A DNA stretch of 34,223 nt from Lachnospiraceae bacterium. Lineage in GTDB: Bacteria; Bacillota; Clostridia; Lachnospirales; Lachnospiraceae. The position numbers and the translations under genes are program-made. Below the pieces are notes generated by a model. It searched no databases. It was not told where the DNA came from and saw only the letters and a program-made list of their open reading frames with translations. Numbering within the stretch: position 1 is the first letter of the stretch; each line of letters starts with the position of its first letter. The stretch lies in contig JAEDCX010000018.1 in assembly GCA_016293925.1 (NCBI GenBank), positions 1 through 34,223 on the forward strand, read 5' to 3'. Below are positions 33,074 through 34,223 of this stretch, in pieces.

Positions 33074-33998
33074 TTTCCTTCCCCCTCGTCATATGCTCTT
33101 TTACTTCGTTCCTATCAAACCAGCTTTTTCCCCGCATCCCAACCTGCATCTGATACCCATGCGGCGGTCTGATGATCACATCCGCATTCAGAAGCAGTGA
33201 AATAAACATACAGATGCTTCCGTTGATACTGTAAGCCTGTTCCACAGTATCATTGTGTACCACATCCACACAGGTAAAGCAGGAATTACAATGGTTCTCA
33301 AATATCTTAATTTCCTCAATCAGTTCCTGAATACGCGCTTCCGTAACCCCCGTACTATTTGCGATGGTAGAACAGGTCACATACTCCGTATGCTTCAGCG
33401 ACATCATATAGAACAGAACCTCCAGCGCTCCCGGTTCCCCCATTATTCTGAAGAACGCCCGCAGTTCCTCGGTCACCTTGAGATACTTCGCAAATCCTCC
33501 CTCCGGTTCCCGTACGATTGTATAGAATTCTCGTTCCTTATTCAGATTGAAAAAACTAAACCCAGAATCATCATAAATAGCCGATGCGGTCCGCGTATTT
33601 TCATCCGGAACCCCTCTCTCATAATACGTCCTGTTATTCGGCCATGCGCCGATCTGAAACGCCCATGCAATATCGAGCATCTGATCCAGATACTCCGGAT
33701 GGGCATTGCCCTCTTTCCCCTCCTGTCGATGCTTTTCCAATATGTCCTGCATGGTATCAAGAATCTGTTGTTCGATGGATACCGCTTCCGCCTCCTGCCC
33801 GTACAGATACGAAATCGAAACCCCGAAATATTCCGAAATCCTTGGCAGAAGATCCCCTTCCGGGTAACTTCCGTTCTCCCATTTGGAAACCGCCTGGGGA
33901 CTGACTCCCAGGTAATGAGCCAGTTGCTCCTGTGTCACTCCTCTCTGCTTTCTTAACGCCTGAAGATTCGTGGCGAATACCGTACTGTTCGCTGCCAT
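33060..33998 (-). CDS. Xre-family regulator with a long C-terminal winged-helix-like domain
   Basis: A 312-aa transcription regulator. Residues about 8-62 form a Cro/CI helix-turn-helix (LQALRKQRGVTQEQLAHYLG, VSPQAVSKWENGSYPEGDLL, ISEYFGVSISYLYG). After a helical linker comes a domain at about 160-230 with RAFFRIMGEPGALEVLFYMM and TCSTIANSTGVTEARIQELI, which looks like an ArsR/MarR-type winged helix. The last 80 residues have several Cys (HCNSCFTCVDV) that could bind metal or sense redox state. First gene of the Xre-ABC-ABC unit, so it probably controls exporter expression. Dyads at 34090-34129 are the likely operators. Confidence 0.9.
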   Translation of the reverse strand: MAANSTVFATNLQALRKQRGVTQEQLAHYLGVSPQAVSKWENGSYPEGDLLPRISEYFGVSISYLYGQEAEAVSIEQQILDTMQDILEKHRQEGKEGNAHPEYLDQMLDIAWAFQIGAWPNNRTYYERGVPDENTRTASAIYDDSGFSFFNLNKEREFYTIVREPEGGFAKYLKVTEELRAFFRIMGEPGALEVLFYMMSLKHTEYVTCSTIANSTGVTEARIQELIEEIKIFENHCNSCFTCVDVVHNDTVEQAYSINGSICMFISLLLNADVIIRPPHGYQMQVGMRGKSWFDRNEVKEHMTRGKENGKV

Positions 33999-34079
33999 AT
34001 TTTGCCCCTCTCTATCCGCACAGAAGCCACCGTATTGTGCGCTTCCTTCCCTGCGGATCTCCTTTCGTTGTATATGTCA

Positions 34080-34129
34080 ATCATATCACAACACACAGTT
34101 GAGTGTTAGCGTTGATTTCAACTATAGTT
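34080..34129 (-). promoter_or_regulatory. Promoter and clustered dyads upstream of the Xre-ABC unit
   Basis: Minus-strand extended -10 TGA-TATGAT (34088-34080) with CTAACA as a -35 (34109-34104, 18-bp spacer). Three dyads cluster over and upstream of it: AACAC-8-GTGTT (34090-34107), GTTGA-2-TCAAC (34111-34122) and AACTATAGTT (34120-34129). They are candidate operators for the Xre regulator. Confidence 0.5.
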
Positions 34130-34184
34130 TCATTTTGGGTTGGCTTTTTTCGAAAATTCGACTTTGAGTTGTGTTGAGAAGGGT

Positions 34185-34223
34185 AATACATCATCTGAGA
34201 GCAATACATCATCTGAGAGCAAT
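34185..34223. repeat. 18-bp tandem repeat running off the window
   Basis: AATACATCATCTGAGAGC occurs twice without change (34185-34202, 34203-34220) and a third copy begins (AAT) at the last base. The array continues past the edge, so copy number is unknown. Confidence 0.85.

Noticed and set aside
34185..34223. CRISPR array or replication iterons at the window edge
   Set aside because: Units are directly adjacent, no spacers and no replication gene nearby; only two full copies are visible.

Overview
This 34.2 kb window looks like a chromosomal segment of a Gram-positive, mid-GC Clostridia genome, most likely Lachnospiraceae-like. The reasons are strong GGAGG ribosome sites, sigma-A style promoters, a YtrA-type GntR regulator, heterodimeric ABC exporters, and house-keeping proteins typical of Firmicutes. 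I see no phage, IS element, CRISPR array or rRNA. Most genes lie on the minus strand. The plus-strand genes are trkA-trkH, a lipoprotein and a tRNA-Gly.

Layout. (1) 14-7458, minus: a probable operon read from 7458 leftward: a 76-aa unknown protein, greA, an ArsB/NhaD-like anion permease, a very large hybrid sensor kinase with two solute-binding sensor domains, and an RlmD-like rRNA methyltransferase. (2) 7640-9399, minus: a GntR/YtrA repressor overlapping a DUF5808-like membrane protein. (3) 9585-10313, minus: a small-molecule type methyltransferase, separated from the GntR gene by an 18-bp tandem repeat. (4) 10543-13343, plus: trkA-trkH potassium uptake with a clear promoter. (5) 13362-16922, minus: a heterodimeric ABC exporter with one degenerate ATP site. 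(6) 17054-18262, minus: a voltage-gated-like K+ channel. (7) 18379-19623, minus: a ferritin-like protein of unknown function. (8) 19716-19970: the tail of a dead ABC transporter. (9) 20124-21470, plus: a lipoprotein with its own promoter and terminator. (10) 21569-25622, minus: a tightly packed operon: PPOX-like flavoprotein, trmO, a broken membrane protein gene, proA and an RlmI-like methyltransferase. (11) 25821-29104, minus: a mannose-type sugar block: a wrecked beta-mannosidase, a YihS/AGE-family isomerase, a fructokinase and a cupin. (12) 29267-29337, plus: tRNA-Gly(CCC) with promoter and terminator. (13) 29409-33998, minus: an Xre-type regulator overlapping two ABC exporter genes, with dyads upstream.

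How the genes work together. Potassium handling is concentrated here (TrkAH uptake plus a K+ channel with two RCK-C-like ends within 8 kb). The isomerase and fructokinase form a complete mannose-to-fructose-6-phosphate route whose polymer/oligosaccharide-cleaving enzyme has been lost in place. Three loci (ABC remnant, DUF2975-like gene, beta-mannosidase) show recent gene decay. The most notable uncharacterised parts are the double-sensor hybrid kinase next to an anion permease, the Xre-ABC-ABC unit, the ferritin-like protein, and several short repeats placed at gene ends. Nothing here is a clearly novel defence or mobile system; I score the findings accordingly.
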